A stretch of 52,136 bases of DNA from Chloroflexota bacterium (GTDB lineage: Bacteria > Chloroflexota > Anaerolineae > Anaerolineales > E44-bin32): the NCBI GenBank assembly GCA_024277995.1, contig JAJRUD010000147.1:1-52136 (forward strand), read 5' to 3'. How positions within the stretch are numbered: the first letter of the stretch is position 1; each line of letters opens with the position of its first letter. Positions 51,997 through 52,136 of the stretch are shown here, one piece after another. Position numbers and translations under genes: made by a program. The notes under the pieces were generated by a model. That model was not told the DNA's origin. It saw nothing but the letters and a program-made list of their open reading frames with translations, and ran no database searches.

Positions 51997-52136
51997 GACC
52001 CTGCTGTGTTCGTGATGTTGCAACGCCGTTTTGAGCCAACACGTTAAGTACGGGGTCCGATCTCGCAGGGGGGCCGCGTTAGGCCACGGCCAAGGCGAAA
52101 CCCCTCGGTAGGACCCCACCTGCGAAAGCAGGTTCA
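51997..52136 (+). ncRNA. ssrS: 6S RNA, 5' and central part (3' end outside window)
   Basis: No protein is encoded. The text CCCTGCTGTGTTCGTGATGT, then GCCGTTTTGAGCC and AAGTACGGGGTCC, resembles the 5' arm of bacterial 6S RNA as I remember it (compare GAUGUUCGC...UGAGCC in E. coli). GGGGTCC (52051 onward) pairs with GGACCCC further down. A hairpin ACCTGC-GAAA-GCAGGT then continues into TTCA, matching the ACCUUG...CAAGGGUUCA segment before the 3' arm. 6S RNA mimics an open promoter and sequesters sigma-70 RNA polymerase. The assignment rests on remembered pattern and fold. Confidence 0.65.

Overview
The window is high-GC DNA from a bacterium, most likely a member of the Chloroflexota (Anaerolineae or a relative). 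This is an inference from the gene set: Bmp-type nucleoside importers, a DUF2207 protein with a glycine-rich tail, F420 biosynthesis genes in a non-actinobacterial order, frequent GTG and TTG starts, and many hairpin-type intergenic repeats. No rRNA gene is present to confirm it. Almost all genes lie on the + strand in tightly packed operons, many joined by 4-base ATGA or GTGA overlaps.

Layout. 1-2642: the end of an aspartate-carbamoyltransferase-like gene, a YgeW-like knotted carbamoyltransferase and carbamate kinase. 2745-7860: a Bmp-family purine nucleoside or base ABC importer (lipoprotein, double ATPase, two permeases). 8108-13820: adenine deaminase, a threonine-synthase-like enzyme, a membrane glycosyltransferase and an unusual PLP enzyme. 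14039-18592: envelope proteins of unknown role (WD40, DUF2207, small membrane protein). 18593-19204: a repeat-rich gap. 19205-22204: a divergent pair, an 8-oxoguanine-deaminase-like amidohydrolase (-) and a dihydropyrimidinase/HyuA-like hydrolase (+), followed by a tandem 88-bp hairpin repeat. 22773-28212: a first xanthine-dehydrogenase-type molybdenum hydroxylase, a truncated NUDIX gene and an SsnA-type aminohydrolase. 28251-33563: coenzyme F420 genes (NpdG, CofE, a PPOX-fold protein, a nitroreductase resembling the FbiB C-terminal domain, CofD, CofC) and an LLM-class oxidoreductase. 33573-37806: a thioesterase and a second molybdenum hydroxylase with fused FeS and Mo domains. 37864-48654: a CBS-DHH pyrophosphatase, XdhC, a third hydroxylase (FAD-FeS fusion plus Mo subunit) split around an unknown 585-residue protein, then YqeB, a YqeC-MocA fusion and a second MocA-like protein. 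48807-52136: a small coiled-coil protein, a response regulator, aspS behind a T-box-like attenuator, and the 5' part of a 6S RNA.

How it fits together. Purine import, deamination (adenine, 8-oxoguanine and an SsnA substrate), three molybdenum hydroxylases, a cyclic amidohydrolase, carbamoyltransferases and carbamate kinase form a purine-to-ATP fermentation or salvage route. YqeB, YqeC, MocA-like proteins and SsnA are markers of selenium-dependent molybdenum hydroxylases with a labile selenium cofactor. The known pathway genes ygfK, ygeX and ygeY are absent from the window. In their place are an unusual PLP enzyme, a second carbamoyltransferase and a near-complete F420 module inserted among the purine genes. 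The main hypothesis is an F420-linked variant of anaerobic purine catabolism.
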